From Acetobacter sp. UBA5411 (GTDB taxonomy: Bacteria; Pseudomonadota; Alphaproteobacteria; Acetobacterales; Acetobacteraceae), in assembly GCF_002409645.1 (NCBI RefSeq), contig NZ_DHNR01000026.1, positions 130,324 to 167,353 on the forward strand: a stretch of 37,030 bases of DNA, in the 5' to 3' direction. Below the pieces are notes generated by a model. That model saw only the letters and a program-made list of their open reading frames with translations. It had not been told where the DNA came from and did no database searches. Positions 26,160-33,983 of this stretch are shown here, piece after piece; position 1 is the stretch's first letter, and each line of letters begins with the position of its first letter. A program made the translations under genes and the position numbers.

Positions 26160-27599
26160 TTATACAAGCACCCGATAAGGCACGGTACCTCTCTCATCAC
26201 TGTTGGGATCGAGCCGAAAACCGCTGGCGGGAACAGCGCGGTGGCGGCAGTCGATACGGCTGCATGCACGGCATCCGGGGCCGATCGGGACGTAGTTTCT
26301 GGTGTCCTCGACATTCAGGGCAGTTGAATAGATGATCTCGGACGCATGTGTGACGGAGCATCCCAACACAATGGCGACCCGTCGTGTGCGTTCGAAAAAG
26401 GATGTTGGAGGACGTCCGACCGTTCTGGCGACGCTGATAAACACGCTGCCATCGGTGTCCTGTGAAAGTTGCGTCGCCAGTCTGCCGGGAACAGCAAAGC
26501 TCTCAAACACGTTCCACAGAGCGCACAGACCGCCGAAGCGGGCGCGGCTGAAGCGTGTGGCGCTATAGCTTTTCAGGATGTTGCCCGCGACATCCGTCTT
26601 GATGAAATAGAACGGGATACCTTCAGCGCCCGGCCTCTGGAGCGTGGAAAGGCGGTGACAGACCTGTTCAAAACTGACCTTGAAGCGTCTCTGCAACAGG
26701 TCGAGGTCATGCTTGGTCTCTCGGGCCGCCTGCCGGAACCGTCCGTAGGGAAGAATCAGCGCCCCGGCAAAATAGTTGCTGATACTCACGCGAACGAGCG
26801 CCTGCGCATCACCTGCGGGCAGACCGGAGCGGCGAATGGTCTTGTCGATGATGCGGCTGAACTCGATGTCCCCGATCAGTCTGGCAAGGCAGAAGGAGCG
26901 GCTTTCCGGAGCCATGTCGGCTGACAGGCGGAGAGTTTTTTCCCGACGATCAAAGCGCCACAGCGTGTCCTGTAATGCAAAGTCAGAATTGGTGGCTACG
27001 CGGATGGAGTGATGATCCAGAAGGTAGCGTTCAAACACGACAGACGGCGCAGCGCGGTCGAAATTCTCGGCCTCGTAGAGATCTTCTGCTGCCGTATCGA
27101 GGTCGTGAAAATAGTTTTTCTCACTCTGCACCCATTCACCGGCCGCTTCATAGTGGGGTGATCCCAGTGTGTCGGGGATGTGCGGAAGATCCTGAGTGGA
27201 CGTATCGGCTGAGAGATGGGTGCGTCGTTCCGTGAGGGTTCGGTAGGAGCGATACAGTTCGATAAAGTGCCGGGCCAGTCCGGGGAGTTCCTGCGCGGCT
27301 TTTCTGAACTCGTCCGCCTGCAGATCGGACTTGAACATGGGGTCCGCAAAAACCTCCCGCAGCATCTGGATGGTACGGATTTCCTCGTTGTCGCCAAACC
27401 AGGACGCATCCACTGCGAAAGTTCTGCAAATAGTTAGCAGCAATTGGGCTGGAATCGGTCTCAGATCGTTTTCAAGCTGGTTAAGATAACTTGACGATAT
27501 ATTAACCAGACGCGCCATCTCACGCTGTGTATGGCCGAATTGACGCCGAAGTTTGCGGATTCTGCTGCCCGCGAAAAGTTTTTTATGACCGACGCTCAT
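26160..27599 (-). CDS. XRE-type regulator with short-chain acyl-CoA sensor domain (ScfR/RamB-like)
   Basis: This is a 479-residue DNA-binding regulator. An XRE helix-turn-helix lies at about 13-68 (RIRKLRRQFGHTQREMARLV, then SSSYLNQLEND). A long central region matches the IrrE/DUF955-type part of this family, without an obvious metallopeptidase HExxH motif. The C-terminal domain ends with a Cys cluster, GPGCRACSRIDCRHRAVPA, typical of ScfR/RamB-type proteins, which sense acyl-CoA status and control glyoxylate, methylcitrate or acetate genes. I prefer the ATG at 27599; GTG codons at 27605 and 27614 would add up to five residues, and none has a clear ribosome binding site. It is divergent from the pyruvate dehydrogenase operon, which makes that operon a likely target. 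Confidence 0.88.
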   Translation of the reverse strand: MSVGHKKLFAGSRIRKLRRQFGHTQREMARLVNISSSYLNQLENDLRPIPAQLLLTICRTFAVDASWFGDNEEIRTIQMLREVFADPMFKSDLQADEFRKAAQELPGLARHFIELYRSYRTLTERRTHLSADTSTQDLPHIPDTLGSPHYEAAGEWVQSEKNYFHDLDTAAEDLYEAENFDRAAPSVVFERYLLDHHSIRVATNSDFALQDTLWRFDRREKTLRLSADMAPESRSFCLARLIGDIEFSRIIDKTIRRSGLPAGDAQALVRVSISNYFAGALILPYGRFRQAARETKHDLDLLQRRFKVSFEQVCHRLSTLQRPGAEGIPFYFIKTDVAGNILKSYSATRFSRARFGGLCALWNVFESFAVPGRLATQLSQDTDGSVFISVARTVGRPPTSFFERTRRVAIVLGCSVTHASEIIYSTALNVEDTRNYVPIGPGCRACSRIDCRHRAVPASGFRLDPNSDERGTVPYRVLV

Positions 27600-27617
27600 G
27601 TTCACATTGTACACATT
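27600..27617. promoter_or_regulatory. Tandem 9-bp repeats at the divergent promoter region
   Basis: GTTCACATT (27600-27608) is followed immediately by GTACACATT (27609-27617). The repeats touch both the start of the XRE-type gene and a TTGACA box pointing towards pdhA. Binding by the neighbouring regulator is inference from position. Confidence 0.4.
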
Positions 27618-27646
27618 TTGACAGGGGTGTTACTTCATCTTTACAC
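27618..27646 (+). promoter_or_regulatory. Candidate sigma70-type promoter reading towards pdhA
   Basis: TTGACA (27618-27623) is separated by exactly 17 nt from TTACAC (27641-27646). The -35 is perfect and the -10 is moderate. It would give a leader of about 300 nt before pdhA. An AT-rich second candidate (TTGAGA about 27869, TATAGT about 27890) lies closer but with poor spacing. Confidence 0.35.
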
Positions 27647-27950
27647 CTTTCCGGCGCTTTGCAGAATGTCGTGCCCGCGTTACCAGTCTGGGAGGTGGTA
27701 GCGCACTTGCCATGACAACCCGAATAAGGATGAGACGTTGGCGGTGAGAGAAGGAAAGATGCTCATGGGAGAGTCTCTCCGTTCATCGGTGGCGGGCGCT
27801 TGGTGATCGCCGAGTGGGATCGGGATGGAAAGGTCTCCCGGATTGCCTAGGCGCTTTTCTTTAACCGCTTGAGAATTAACGATAATATTTATAGTTAACG
27901 GCTGCGATTATGTGCCAGACCCTGACAACCGATGAGGTAAAGGTAAGTTC
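27647..27950 (+). other. Leader region of the pdh operon with a mini-ORF and hairpins
   Basis: The stretch contains a short frame at 27712-27747 encoding MTTRIRMRRWR, though its GGAGG lies 16 nt upstream, too far to be convincing. It also has a GGAGAG/CTCTCC palindrome (27768-27780), a CGGGA/TCCCG hairpin near 27821-27840, and a longer stem (GCGCTTGG at 27796-27803 with CCTAGGCGC at 27846-27854, one bulge) followed by TTTTCTTT. This could work as an attenuator. No known riboswitch class was recognised. Confidence 0.35.
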
Positions 27951-28979
27951 ATGACCGAACAGAATAATGCGGGGCAATCAAGGCCTGACAGCGCAACGGA
28001 TGGCCGGAATCACCCCGGATTGACCACGGATCAGCTCAAGCAGGCTTATTACGACATGCTGCTGATCCGTCGTTTTGAGGAAAAAGCCGGGCAGCTTTAT
28101 GGCATGGGCCTCATCGGCGGCTTCTGCCATCTCTATATCGGTCAGGAAGCCGTGGTGGTCGGCCTTCAGATGGCGCAGAAGGACGGTGACAAGGTCATCA
28201 CCTCCTACCGTGACCACGGTCAGATGCTTGCAGCAGGCATGGACCCGCGCGGCGTGATGGCGGAACTGACAGGACGTGCGACCGGCCTTTCCCACGGCAA
28301 GGGCGGCTCCATGCACATGTTCTCCCGTGAGAAAAACTTCTACGGCGGTCATGGCATTGTCGGCGCTCAGGTGGCGCTCGGTATCGGCCTGGCTTTCGCC
28401 AACAAGTATCGCGGAACGGATGAGGTCTCCATCACCTATTTCGGTGAAGGCGCATCCAATCAGGGACAGGTCTACGAGAGCTTCAATCTTGCCGCCCTGC
28501 ACAAGCTGCCCTGCGTGTTCGTCATCGAAAACAACCGCTACGGCATGGGCACCAGCGTCGAACGCGCTTCGGCCTCCAAGGCGCTGTGGAAGAACGGCGA
28601 GCCGTGGGGCATTCCCGGCAAGCAGGTTGACGGCATGGATGTGGAAGCGGTGAACGCTGCTGCGAAAGAAGCCATCGCGCATTGCCGTGAGGGCAAGGGG
28701 CCTTACCTGCTGGAAATGTCCACCTACCGTTATCGCGGCCACTCGATGTCTGATCCGGCGAAGTATCGTCAGCGTTCGGAAGTGGATGAGATCCGCCAGA
28801 AACATGACCCGATCGACCATGTGCGCAACCTGCTGAAAGCGGCTGGCGTGGAAGACACGGACTTCAAGGAAATGGAAACCAAGGTGAAGGAAATCGTCGC
28901 CGATGCGACCGAATTCGCCAAGACAAGTCCGGAGCCTGATCCTTCGGAACTGTTTACCGACGTGCTGGTGGGAGAATAA
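27951..28979 (+). CDS. pdhA: Pyruvate dehydrogenase E1 component subunit alpha
   Basis: E1-alpha with E1-beta decarboxylates pyruvate using thiamine diphosphate and passes the acetyl group to lipoyl-E2. The 342-residue protein aligns well with alphaproteobacterial PdhA: RRFEEKAGQLYGMG, GFCHLYIGQEA, SYRDHG, GKGGSMHMFS, and RYRGHSMSDPAKYR of the phosphorylation-loop region. The thiamine/Mg motif normally GDG...NN reads G-E-G (165-167) with NN at 194-195, a conservative Asp-to-Glu change at 166. The ATG at 27951 has AAGG about 7 nt upstream. It is first in an operon with pdhB (5 bp gap), pdhC and lpd. Confidence 0.96.
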   Translation: MTEQNNAGQSRPDSATDGRNHPGLTTDQLKQAYYDMLLIRRFEEKAGQLYGMGLIGGFCHLYIGQEAVVVGLQMAQKDGDKVITSYRDHGQMLAAGMDPRGVMAELTGRATGLSHGKGGSMHMFSREKNFYGGHGIVGAQVALGIGLAFANKYRGTDEVSITYFGEGASNQGQVYESFNLAALHKLPCVFVIENNRYGMGTSVERASASKALWKNGEPWGIPGKQVDGMDVEAVNAAAKEAIAHCREGKGPYLLEMSTYRYRGHSMSDPAKYRQRSEVDEIRQKHDPIDHVRNLLKAAGVEDTDFKEMETKVKEIVADATEFAKTSPEPDPSELFTDVLVGE

Positions 28980-28984
28980 GACGG

Positions 28985-29251
28985 ATGGCTATTGATATCC
29001 TGATGCCAGCGCTGTCGCCGACGATGACAGAAGGCAAGCTGGCCAAGTGGAACAAGAAAGAAGGCGACACGGTCTCTTCTGGTGAAGTGATTGCCGAGAT
29101 CGAGACGGACAAGGCGACGATGGAAGTCGAAGCCGTGGACGAAGGCGTTCTCGGCAAGATCCTCATTCCGGAAGGAACGGAAGGTGTGGCGGTCAACACG
29201 CCCATCGCCATTCTGGTTGAGGAAGGTGAAGCGGTGCCGGAAGGACCGTCC
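28985..29251 (+). repeat. Lipoyl-domain repeat, copy 1 (in pdhB)
   Basis: This 267-bp segment is repeated at 30356-30622. I count 20 base differences, 19 of them silent, and a fully identical 59-bp block around the lipoyl Lys codon. Confidence 0.9.
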
Positions 29252-30343
29252 GCAGGCAGTGGCGAGGCTCGTCCTGCGGCTGAAGAAGCGCCGAAAGCGG
29301 CGGCTCCTACGGCTGTTGCTTCTCCTGTCGCCACGACGACCAGCGAGCCTGAAAAAGACTGGGGCGAAACGAGCGAGATCACGGTGCGTGAGGCGCTTCG
29401 TGACGCGATGGCTGCCGAAATGCGCCGTGACGAAGACGTCTTCCTGCTCGGTGAGGAGGTCGCCCAATATCAGGGCGCCTACAAGGTCTCGCAGGGTCTG
29501 CTGGACGAGTTCGGCGAGAAGCGCGTGATCGACATGCCGATCACCGAGCATGGCTTTACGGGCATGGCCACAGGTGCGGCGATGACCGGCCTGAAGCCGA
29601 TTGTCGAGTTCATGACCATGAACTTCTCCCTGCAGGCGATCGACCACATCATCAACTCGGCCGCCAAGACGCACTACATGTCCGGCGGTCAGATTTCCTG
29701 TCCGATGGTGTTCCGTGGTCCGAACGGCGCGGCGGCCCGCGTCGGTGCGCAGCATTCGCAGTGCTTTGCAAGCTGGTATGCCCATGTTCCGGGTCTGAAG
29801 GTTGTGGCCCCGTGGTCGGCAGCCGACGCGAAGGGCCTGCTGCGTGCGGCCATCCGTGACCCGAACCCGGTGATCGTGCTTGAGAACGAGATCCTCTACG
29901 GTCAGAAGTTCCCATGCCCGGTGGATGAGGACTTCATCCTGCCGATCGGCAAGGCAAAGATCGAGCGTCCGGGCAAGGACGTGACCATCGTGGCGTTCTC
30001 GATCAGTGTCGGCACGGCGATGGCCGCTGCTGAACTGCTGGCCGAGAAAGGCATTGATGCTGAGGTCATCAACCTGCGTACGATCCGTCCGCTTGATACG
30101 GCGACCATCGTCGAGAGCGTGAAGAAGACAAGCCGTCTGGTCACGGTTGAAGAAGGCTGGCCGTTTGCCGGTATCGGCGCGGAAATCGCCATGCAGGTGA
30201 TCGAGCACGCCTTCGACTGGCTCGATGCGCCGCCGGTGCGCGTGGCTGGTCTCGATGTGCCGATGCCGTTTGCTGCCAACCTTGAGAAGCTCGCCCTGCC
30301 GCAGCCCGACTGGGTTGTGGACGCCGTTTCCAAAATCGTCTGA
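28985..30343 (+). CDS. pdhB: Pyruvate dehydrogenase E1 component subunit beta with N-terminal lipoyl domain
   Basis: This 452-residue protein fuses a lipoyl domain (about 1-80, attachment Lys43 in ETDKATMEV) to E1-beta through an Ala/Pro/Glu-rich linker (about 82-125). The fused form is characteristic of alphaproteobacteria. E1-beta motifs follow: TVREALRDAMAAEMRRDE, FLLGEEVAQYQGAYKVSQGL, DMPITEHGFTGMATGAAM, and VVAPWSAADAKGLLRAAI. With E1-alpha it forms the thiamine site. The ATG at 28985 has GGAG about 10 nt upstream, inside the end of pdhA. The first 89 residues are the same as those of PdhC except one (Val55 versus Ile55). Confidence 0.97.
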   Translation: MAIDILMPALSPTMTEGKLAKWNKKEGDTVSSGEVIAEIETDKATMEVEAVDEGVLGKILIPEGTEGVAVNTPIAILVEEGEAVPEGPSAGSGEARPAAEEAPKAAAPTAVASPVATTTSEPEKDWGETSEITVREALRDAMAAEMRRDEDVFLLGEEVAQYQGAYKVSQGLLDEFGEKRVIDMPITEHGFTGMATGAAMTGLKPIVEFMTMNFSLQAIDHIINSAAKTHYMSGGQISCPMVFRGPNGAAARVGAQHSQCFASWYAHVPGLKVVAPWSAADAKGLLRAAIRDPNPVIVLENEILYGQKFPCPVDEDFILPIGKAKIERPGKDVTIVAFSISVGTAMAAAELLAEKGIDAEVINLRTIRPLDTATIVESVKKTSRLVTVEEGWPFAGIGAEIAMQVIEHAFDWLDAPPVRVAGLDVPMPFAANLEKLALPQPDWVVDAVSKIV

Positions 30344-30355
30344 GGGAAAGACATC

Positions 30356-30622
30356 ATGGCTATCGATATCCTGATGCCCGCTCTCTCGCCGACCATGACG
30401 GAAGGCAAGCTGGCGAAGTGGAACAAGAAAGAGGGCGATACGGTCTCTTCGGGTGAAGTGATTGCCGAGATCGAGACGGACAAGGCGACGATGGAAGTCG
30501 AAGCCGTGGATGAGGGTATTCTCGGCAAGATTCTTATTCCGGAAGGAACGGAAGGCGTGGCGGTGAACACGCCCATCGCCATTCTGGTTGAGGAAGGTGA
30601 GGCGGTGCCGGAAGGTCCGTCC
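30356..30622 (+). repeat. Lipoyl-domain repeat, copy 2 (in pdhC)
   Basis: This is the second copy of the 267-bp segment at 28985-29251, in the same orientation, 1104 bp further on. Confidence 0.9.
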
Positions 30623-31606
30623 ACGGCTGCGCCCAAGGCAGAGAAAGCCGAGCCAGAAAAGGCTGAGGCCCCCGCGCCAAAGACTGCTTCTCCTGCGCCG
30701 CAGGTGAAGGCACCTGTGGAGAAAGGGAGCCGTGTGTTCGCTTCTCCGCTGGCGAAGCGGATTGCCAAGGATGCGGGCATCGAGCTGTCCACCCTGAAAG
30801 GCAGCGGTCCGAATGGCCGTATCGTCAAGAAGGACGTGGAAGCGGCAAAGGCTGGTGGTGGCGCTTCGGCAGCGAAGTCTGCGCCTGTAGCAGCTTACAC
30901 GTCGGGTGGCTCGACCAGCACGCCGCACTCCACCATGCGCAAGGTCATCGCCCGTCGCCTGACGGAATCGAAGACGACCGTTCCGCACTTCTACGTCTCG
31001 GTTGATGTGAAGCTCGATGCGCTGCTCGCTCTGCGTAGCCAGCTCAACGCGGCATCACCCGCCGAGGGGCCTGAGGCGTTCAAGCTGTCGGTCAACGATC
31101 TGCTGATCAAGGCCGCTGCCGTTACGCTGCGTCGCGTGAAGGGCGTCAACGTCTCCTACACGGATGAGGCGCTGATCGAGTATAACGACGTGGACATCTC
31201 GGTGGCTGTGTCCATCCCGGATGGCCTCATCACGCCGATCATCCGTCAGGCCGATCGCAAATCGCTGCGTGAGATCAGCAACGAGATGAAAGACCTCGCG
31301 TCCCGTGCGCGTGCGGGCAAGCTGAAGCCGGAAGAGTTCCAGGGTGGATCGTTCTCGATCTCCAACATGGGCATGTTCGGCGTCAGTTCCTTCTCTGCGA
31401 TCATCAATCCGCCGCAGGCCGGTATTCTGGCCATTGCGGCTGGTGAGAAGCGTGCGGTTGTTAAGCCGGACGGATCGTTAGGTGTGGCTACGGTGATGAC
31501 CGTGACGCTCTCGGTCGATCATCGCGCCATTGACGGTGCTCTGGCCGCCAAGTGGACCGCTGGGTTCCGCGAAGTGGTTGAAAACCCGTTCACGCTGGTC
31601 GTCTGA
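30356..31606 (+). CDS. pdhC: Pyruvate dehydrogenase E2, dihydrolipoamide acetyltransferase
   Basis: E2 is the core of the complex. It takes the acetyl group from E1 on its lipoyl arm and passes it to CoA. The 416-residue protein has one lipoyl domain (about 1-80, Lys43), an Ala/Pro/Lys linker, a peripheral subunit-binding domain (about 126-162, FASPLAKRIAKDAGIELSTL and GPNGRIVKKDV) and the catalytic domain. The active-site motif DHRAIDGALAAK gives His389 and Asp393. The ATG at 30356 follows pdhB by 12 bp with GAGG about 9 nt upstream. The gene is followed by a strong hairpin and then lpd. Confidence 0.97.
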   Translation: MAIDILMPALSPTMTEGKLAKWNKKEGDTVSSGEVIAEIETDKATMEVEAVDEGILGKILIPEGTEGVAVNTPIAILVEEGEAVPEGPSTAAPKAEKAEPEKAEAPAPKTASPAPQVKAPVEKGSRVFASPLAKRIAKDAGIELSTLKGSGPNGRIVKKDVEAAKAGGGASAAKSAPVAAYTSGGSTSTPHSTMRKVIARRLTESKTTVPHFYVSVDVKLDALLALRSQLNAASPAEGPEAFKLSVNDLLIKAAAVTLRRVKGVNVSYTDEALIEYNDVDISVAVSIPDGLITPIIRQADRKSLREISNEMKDLASRARAGKLKPEEFQGGSFSISNMGMFGVSSFSAIINPPQAGILAIAAGEKRAVVKPDGSLGVATVMTVTLSVDHRAIDGALAAKWTAGFREVVENPFTLVV

Positions 31607-31617
31607 CAGGCCGTATC

Positions 31618-31653
31618 GTCGGGCGGGCAGGGAGCAGTTCCTGCCCGCCCGAC
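31618..31653 (+). other. Strong GC hairpin between pdhC and lpd
   Basis: GTCGGGCGGGCAGG (31618-31631) and CCTGCCCGCCCGAC (31640-31653) form a perfect 14-bp stem with an 8-nt loop. It starts 11 bp after the pdhC stop and ends 20 bp before the lpd ATG. There is no T-run, so it probably affects RNA stability or the E2:E3 ratio rather than fully ending transcription. Confidence 0.8.
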
Positions 31654-31673
31654 GCTCAATCAGGAAATATCAT

Positions 31674-33083
31674 ATGAGCACCACCGATTTTGATCTGATT
31701 GTTGTGGGTGGCGGTCCCGGCGGCTATGTGGCGGCTCTCCGTGCGGCGCAGCTGAAACTCTCGGTCGCGGTTGTCGAAGCCAACCATCTTGGCGGTATCT
31801 GCCTCAACTGGGGCTGCATCCCGACCAAGGCGCTGCTGCGCGCTTCCGAAATCAATCATCTCATCCATGATCTCGGCCAGTTCGGTTTTGCCGTGGATAA
31901 TCCGCGCTTCGATTTCCAGAAAGTCGTGGCCCGTTCACGTGCTGTATCGAAGCAGCTTTCCGGTGGCGTGGGCCATCTGCTGAAAAAGGCGAAGGTTCCG
32001 GTCTTCGATGGCTTTGCGAAGCTAGCTGGCACAGACGGCAAGAAGCGCAAGCTCGCCGTGGCGCTAAAGGATGGCAAGTCGGTCACGCTGACGGCCAAGA
32101 ACCTGATTCTTGCGACCGGTGCCCGTGCCCGCACGCTGCCGGGGCTGGAGCCGGACGGCAAGTTCGTCTGGTCCTACCGCGAGGCGCTTGTGCCGGATGA
32201 ACTGCCGAAGCGTCTTCTGGTGATCGGCTCCGGTGCGATCGGCACGGAGTTCGCCTCCTTCTATCGCAACATGGGTTCCGAAGTGACGCTTGTGGAAGTC
32301 GCGGATCGCGTGCTGCCGGTCGAGGACGAGGAAATCAGCGGTCTCGCCCGCAAGGCGTTCGAGAAGCAGGGGATGAAAATCCTCACAGGTGCGAAACTTG
32401 GCACGCTAAAGAAGTCCGACAAGGACGTCTCGGTCGAGATCGAAGCTGGCGGCAAGAAGGAAACTTACACGTTTGATCGTGTTATTTCCGCCGTGGGTAT
32501 TGTCGGCAATGTCGAGAATATCGGGCTGGAAGGCACGAAGATTGTCGTGGATCGCACGCATATCGTGACGGACGATCTCTGCCGCACCGGTGAGCCGGGT
32601 GTGTTCGCCATTGGTGATGTGGCTGGCGCTCCGTGGCTGGCGCACAAAGCAAGCCATGAGGCGGTCATGTGCGTGGAAGCGATTGCTGGCAAGCATGTGC
32701 ATCCGATCGACGTGACGAAGATTCCGGGGTGCACCTATTGCCGTCCGCAGGTGGCGTCAGTCGGCTACACGGAAGCCAAGGCGAAAGCAGTGGGTTACCA
32801 GGTCCGTGTTGGTCGTTTCCCGTTCATTGGCAACGGCAAGGCGATTGCCATGGGTGAGCCGGAAGGTCTGGTGAAGGTCGTGTTCGACGCCAAGACCGGG
32901 GAGCTTCTGGGTGCGCATATGATCGGCGCAGAAGTGACGGAGATGATTCAGGGTTACGTCATTGCCCGCAGTGGTGAACTGACGGAAGCGGAACTGAAGG
33001 AAACCATCTTCCCGCATCCGACAATCTCTGAGTCGATGCATGAAGCCGTGCTGGCGGCCTATGACGGAGCGCTGCATTTCTAG
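31674..33083 (+). CDS. lpdA: Dihydrolipoyl dehydrogenase (E3)
   Basis: E3 reoxidises the dihydrolipoyl groups of E2 with FAD and NAD+. The 469-residue flavoprotein has the FAD-binding GGGPGGYVAALRAA at the N-terminus, the redox disulfide Cys43/Cys48 in GGICLNWGCIPTK, a second dinucleotide site (VIGSGAIGTEFASFYRNMG), the FAD motif GVFAIGDVAG, and the C-terminal His448-Glu453 pair in HPTISES. There is no N-terminal lipoyl domain. The ATG at 31674 is chosen for AGGA 8 nt upstream and the normal N-terminus; an open extension back to 31530 overlaps pdhC and is not real. It is the last gene of the operon and ends at a strong terminator. Confidence 0.97.
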   Translation: MSTTDFDLIVVGGGPGGYVAALRAAQLKLSVAVVEANHLGGICLNWGCIPTKALLRASEINHLIHDLGQFGFAVDNPRFDFQKVVARSRAVSKQLSGGVGHLLKKAKVPVFDGFAKLAGTDGKKRKLAVALKDGKSVTLTAKNLILATGARARTLPGLEPDGKFVWSYREALVPDELPKRLLVIGSGAIGTEFASFYRNMGSEVTLVEVADRVLPVEDEEISGLARKAFEKQGMKILTGAKLGTLKKSDKDVSVEIEAGGKKETYTFDRVISAVGIVGNVENIGLEGTKIVVDRTHIVTDDLCRTGEPGVFAIGDVAGAPWLAHKASHEAVMCVEAIAGKHVHPIDVTKIPGCTYCRPQVASVGYTEAKAKAVGYQVRVGRFPFIGNGKAIAMGEPEGLVKVVFDAKTGELLGAHMIGAEVTEMIQGYVIARSGELTEAELKETIFPHPTISESMHEAVLAAYDGALHF

Positions 33084-33107
33084 TTGATGCAGCTTGTCGC
33101 TTTCTGA

Positions 33108-33148
33108 CGCCTCTTTCGGGTCCTGTGCCGGAAAGAGGCGTTTTTTTT
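33108..33148 (+). terminator. Rho-independent terminator of the pdh operon
   Basis: CGCCTCTTTC (33108-33117) pairs with GAAAGAGGCG (33131-33140) and is followed by eight T (33141-33148). It begins 24 bp after the lpd stop. Confidence 0.95.
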
Positions 33149-33256
33149 GTGGTTTCCAATGAAGTGATGTGGGTGAATATCTTTTAATTTTCTGGATTTT
33201 TCATTTGCGGTCTTACTGCTGTACATTCGCTGCAAGAAAAATATACAGGAAGAAAA

Positions 33257-33967
33257 ATGACAGAGCAGATTATTCCAGCCCAGCTTCGCAATGTATCATC
33301 CGCCCCTGTTCGTGGGGTGGTGTTCGATATGGACGGGTTGCTGCTCGACAGTGAGACGCTGGCAATGGATGCGTTGGTCGATGCTGGCAAAGACCTTGGC
33401 TACGACATTCCGATGAGTTTCTGTCGTTCCATGATTGGTGTGCCTGCGGATGGATGCCGCAGGCTGGTGCATGAAGCCTACGGTGTGGCCTTTCCCATGG
33501 AGGAGTTCTTCGCCCGTCAGGAAGTGGTGCTCCGCGAGTATGTAGACAATGGCCGACTGGTTCTGAAAACCGGTGTGCTGCCCTTGCTGGATCTTCTAGA
33601 TAAGTTCCGTATCCCGAGGGCGATTGCCACGTCTTCAAGCCGCTATCGCACGGATCATCATCTGGAGCTTGTTGGGCTCGACAAGCGTTTTGACGCAACG
33701 GTCACACGGGACGATGTCAGCGCTGGCAAACCCAATCCAGAGCCTTATCTGAAAGCTGCTGAAAAGATTGGTGTCGAGCCGAAATACTGCCTTGCGCTTG
33801 AGGACTCCCATTCTGGTGCGCGGGCTGCTCATGCAGCGGGCATACGGGTTATCGTTGTGCCGGATCTTCTCCAGCCAGCCGATGACATCCACGAAAAGGC
33901 GCTGGCGATCGTGGATGATCTGACTGTCGTGACGGCCTATTTGCAGACTGTGCTGCAAACAGCCTGA
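33257..33967 (+). CDS. HAD family hydrolase (beta-phosphoglucomutase-like phosphatase)
   Basis: This is a 236-residue HAD superfamily enzyme of the capped beta-PGM-like group. Motif I is VVFDMDGLLLDSE (Asp24 nucleophile, Asp26 acid/base). Motif II lies in AIATSSS (124-128), the Lys motif is GKPNPEPY (Lys158), and motif III is LEDSHSGARAA (Glu182, Asp183). These enzymes mostly dephosphorylate sugar phosphates, polyol phosphates or nucleotides; the exact substrate cannot be predicted. The ATG at 33257 has AGGA 6 nt upstream. It is convergent with a mannitol-dehydrogenase-family gene, which makes a sugar or polyol phosphate an appealing but unproven substrate. Confidence 0.9.
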   Translation: MTEQIIPAQLRNVSSAPVRGVVFDMDGLLLDSETLAMDALVDAGKDLGYDIPMSFCRSMIGVPADGCRRLVHEAYGVAFPMEEFFARQEVVLREYVDNGRLVLKTGVLPLLDLLDKFRIPRAIATSSSRYRTDHHLELVGLDKRFDATVTRDDVSAGKPNPEPYLKAAEKIGVEPKYCLALEDSHSGARAAHAAGIRVIVVPDLLQPADDIHEKALAIVDDLTVVTAYLQTVLQTA

Positions 33968-33983
33968 GACTTTTTTCAGGCTG
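33960..33983. terminator. Shared hairpin over both stop codons of the HAD and polyol dehydrogenase genes
   Basis: CAGCCTGA (33960-33967) and TCAGGCTG (33976-33983) form a perfect 8-bp stem around GACTTTTT. The left arm contains the HAD stop (33965-33967) and the right arm the stop of the convergent gene (33976-33978). The T-run is in the loop, so it may act as a compact two-way structure without being a textbook terminator. Confidence 0.55.

Noticed and set aside
27711..27747. Calling MTTRIRMRRWR as a gene
   Set aside because: Its possible ribosome binding site is 16 nt away and there is no comparative support; reported only as part of the leader finding.
28769..30988. Very long minus-strand open frame across the pdh genes
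   Set aside because: It is the shadow of highly codon-biased pdhA/B/C; its sequence is His/Arg-rich low-complexity and the lipoyl repeat explains its internal duplication.
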